From Solirubrobacteraceae bacterium (GTDB lineage: Bacteria; Actinomycetota; Thermoleophilia; Solirubrobacterales; Solirubrobacteraceae), in contig JASLHP010000180.1 of assembly GCA_030149625.1 (NCBI GenBank), forward strand, positions 1 through 7,140: a DNA stretch of 7,140 nt. The letters are read 5' to 3'. Shown in pieces: positions 5,611-7,140 of the stretch. How positions within the stretch are numbered: the first letter of the stretch is position 1; each line of letters opens with the position of its first letter. Both the position numbers and the translations under genes were made by a program. Below the pieces are notes generated by a model. The model saw only the letters and a list, made by a program, of their open reading frames with translations. It was not told where the DNA came from and ran no database searches.

Positions 5611-7132
5611 GGTGAAACGCGCGCGCGAACAGCTCGCGCTCGCGCCCGACCGCCCAGCGCGGCACGGCGGACTCGCCCTCGGCGATCAGACGCAGCTCGA
5701 CCTCGCCGTCGTGCAGCTCGAGGCTCGTCGCGCGCACGAGCTGGTCGCGCGAGCGCTCGAGATCCTCGGCGAGGCGCAGCAGCGTCGCGCAACGATCCAG
5801 GCGCGCCACATCGCCCTCGCCGAACAGCGCCGCCATCGGACCGGCCGCGGGCATGCCCTTGCGGTGGTAGCGCGCCGCCTGCGCGATGATCGCCGTCTCG
5901 ACAGGCGCGAACCCCGGCAGGCCGCCGTTGAGGATCAGGTAGCGCGAGTGCTTGTGGTGATCGTCGTAGTCGATCGACATGCCGACGTCGTGCAACATGC
6001 AGGCCGCCCACAGCAGCTCGCGCTCGCGCGCATCGCCGTCGTGCAGCCCCAACCGCGCGAGCTCGTCGAACATGCCGAGCGCGAGCCCCGCCACGTGCTC
6101 GGTGTGCTCGCCACAGGCGCGGTACTGCGCCGCCATGTTGAGCACGCTCGCGCGCCGCACGTCCTCGAACAGCGGCTGCGCGCGCGCCGCCAGGTAGCGC
6201 TCGAAGAACACGCCCTCGCGCAGCCCCGCCTCGGTCGTCTCCAGGGCGTCGAAGCCGCCCGCGGCGAGCACGCTCTGCACGACGACCGCGCCGGCGAGGA
6301 TCAGGTCCGCGCGCGCCGGCTTGATGCCCGGCACGCTCGCGCGCTCGGCCGCGGGCAACGCGGCCAGGCGCTGTACGAGCGCCTCCAGCGCGTCGCGCTC
6401 GATCACCATGCCCTGAACACCGTTGGATGGCAGCGCCGCTGCACGCTGCGCGGCCGCCGCGAGGTTGCGCACCGTCCCGCCGATGCCGACGAGGCGCCCG
6501 CCTCCCGCCTGCTCGTCGTTCTCGCCTGCCGCCAGCCATTGCGCCTGCCCCAGCTGCTCCGCGACGTGCTCGCGCAGCTCCTCCAACTGCCGGCGCTTGG
6601 CCGGGCCGTTCGGCGGCAGGAAGCGCTCGCTCATGCGCACCGTGCCGAGCCGCCACGAGCCCGAATCCTCGATCGTCCTGTCCTTGACGCGCACGAGCTG
6701 CATCGAGCCGCCGCCGAGATCGAGCACGCTGCCGTCGCTGAGCGTCGTCGAGTTGACGGCCGCCAGGTAGCCGTAGCGCGCCTCCTGCTCGCGGCTGAGC
6801 ACGCGGATCGGAAAGCCGAGCCGCTCGCGCGCCAGCTCGAGGAAGCTCGCGGCGTTCTCGGCGTCGCGGATCGCGCTCGTCGCGACGGCGTCGACCGAGC
6901 CCTCGTCGAGGCCCGCGGCGCGACAGAAGTGCGAGAACACGTCGAGCGTCGCCAGCGCCCGGCGCACTGGCTCCTCCCCCAGTTTGCCGCTGGCCATGAG
7001 CCCTTCGCCGATGCGCACCGGCTCATAGATCTCATCCGTGCGCTTCCACCAGCGGTCGCCCGCCATGAACACGACCAGCCGGAAGGAGTTGGACCCGAGG
7101 TCGATGACCGCCAACCGCTCGCCGGGCTTCAT
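5588..7132 (-). CDS. ppx: Ppx/GppA family exopolyphosphatase with HD domain
   Basis: This 514-residue cytoplasmic protein is a full-length member of the ASKHA-fold Ppx/GppA family, which removes terminal phosphate from polyphosphate and/or pppGpp. The N-terminal loop IDLGSNSFRLVV (D11-N15) binds phosphate. SREQEARYGYL contains E117, which matches the catalytic base of the E. coli enzyme by position. LDLGGGSMQLV (D138-S143) is the second phosphate loop, and VGIGGTVRNLA (216-220) the third nucleotide/phosphate loop. The C-terminal half is HD-like: EHTEHVAG (H346), MLHDVG (H381, D382), HKHSRYLI and ARYHRKG (H423). Such a fused HD region is common in long Ppx proteins. The second loop ends SMQL where E. 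coli has STEL, so a conserved Glu is replaced by Gln145. The ATG at 7132 puts the phosphate loop at the proper N-terminal distance; only 8 bp upstream are visible, so its promoter is unknown. It converges on the operon. Confidence 0.93.
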   Translation of the reverse strand: MKPGERLAVIDLGSNSFRLVVFMAGDRWWKRTDEIYEPVRIGEGLMASGKLGEEPVRRALATLDVFSHFCRAAGLDEGSVDAVATSAIRDAENAASFLELARERLGFPIRVLSREQEARYGYLAAVNSTTLSDGSVLDLGGGSMQLVRVKDRTIEDSGSWRLGTVRMSERFLPPNGPAKRRQLEELREHVAEQLGQAQWLAAGENDEQAGGGRLVGIGGTVRNLAAAAQRAAALPSNGVQGMVIERDALEALVQRLAALPAAERASVPGIKPARADLILAGAVVVQSVLAAGGFDALETTEAGLREGVFFERYLAARAQPLFEDVRRASVLNMAAQYRACGEHTEHVAGLALGMFDELARLGLHDGDARERELLWAACMLHDVGMSIDYDDHHKHSRYLILNGGLPGFAPVETAIIAQAARYHRKGMPAAGPMAALFGEGDVARLDRCATLLRLAEDLERSRDQLVRATSLELHDGEVELRLIAEGESAVPRWAVGRERELFARAFHRDLSVAA

Positions 7133-7140
7133 CGTTTGAG

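Noticed and set aside
1..7140. CRISPR array, tRNA, rRNA, insertion sequence, or toxin-antitoxin/defence genes
   Set aside because: No regularly spaced repeats, cloverleaf-like segments, transposase motifs or small paired genes were seen; almost every base lies in five ordinary genes.

Overview
The window comes from a very GC-rich bacterial chromosome with strong G/C third-position bias, GTG starts, Shine-Dalgarno sites used inside the operon and a possibly leaderless promoter. Together with the protein families this suggests an actinobacterium, perhaps of the Thermoleophilia (Solirubrobacterales) type. That placement is inference from style, not from a marker gene. No rRNA, tRNA, transposase, integrase, phage gene or CRISPR array was seen, so it reads as an ordinary chromosomal region.

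Layout: five protein genes fill almost all of the sequence. (1) Positions 1-1105, minus strand: the N-terminal part of an acetoacetyl-CoA synthetase that runs off the left edge. (2) Only 19 bp separate it from a divergent plus-strand operon of three tightly packed genes. These are a class V aminotransferase-fold PLP enzyme (1125-2204), a large GT39-type membrane glycosyltransferase of the YkcB/ArnT-like kind (2201-4435, overlapping by a GTGA), and a zinc-ribbon putative zinc metallopeptidase (4449-5528). (3) A short convergent junction (5529-5587) carries two stem-loops and a duplicated motif. (4) Positions 5588-7132, minus strand: a full-length Ppx/GppA exopolyphosphatase with a C-terminal HD domain.

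How the genes may work together: the synthetase activates acetoacetate for ketone-body or storage-polymer metabolism and shares a tiny divergent promoter region with the operon. The 4-bp overlap and internal Shine-Dalgarno sites argue that the three operon genes are co-translated, but their families do not point to one known pathway. The glycosyltransferase probably moves a sugar from a polyprenyl-phosphate donor to an extracytoplasmic acceptor; the substrates of the PLP enzyme and the metalloprotein cannot be read from sequence. The Ppx protein hydrolyses polyphosphate and/or pppGpp and appears to be an independent unit.

No clearly new biological system was recognised. The points most worth a second look are the compact, nearly symmetrical divergent promoter, an atypical-codon insertion in the acetoacetyl-CoA synthetase, a Glu-to-Gln change next to the Ppx phosphate-binding loop, and the repeat/hairpin structure between the convergent genes.
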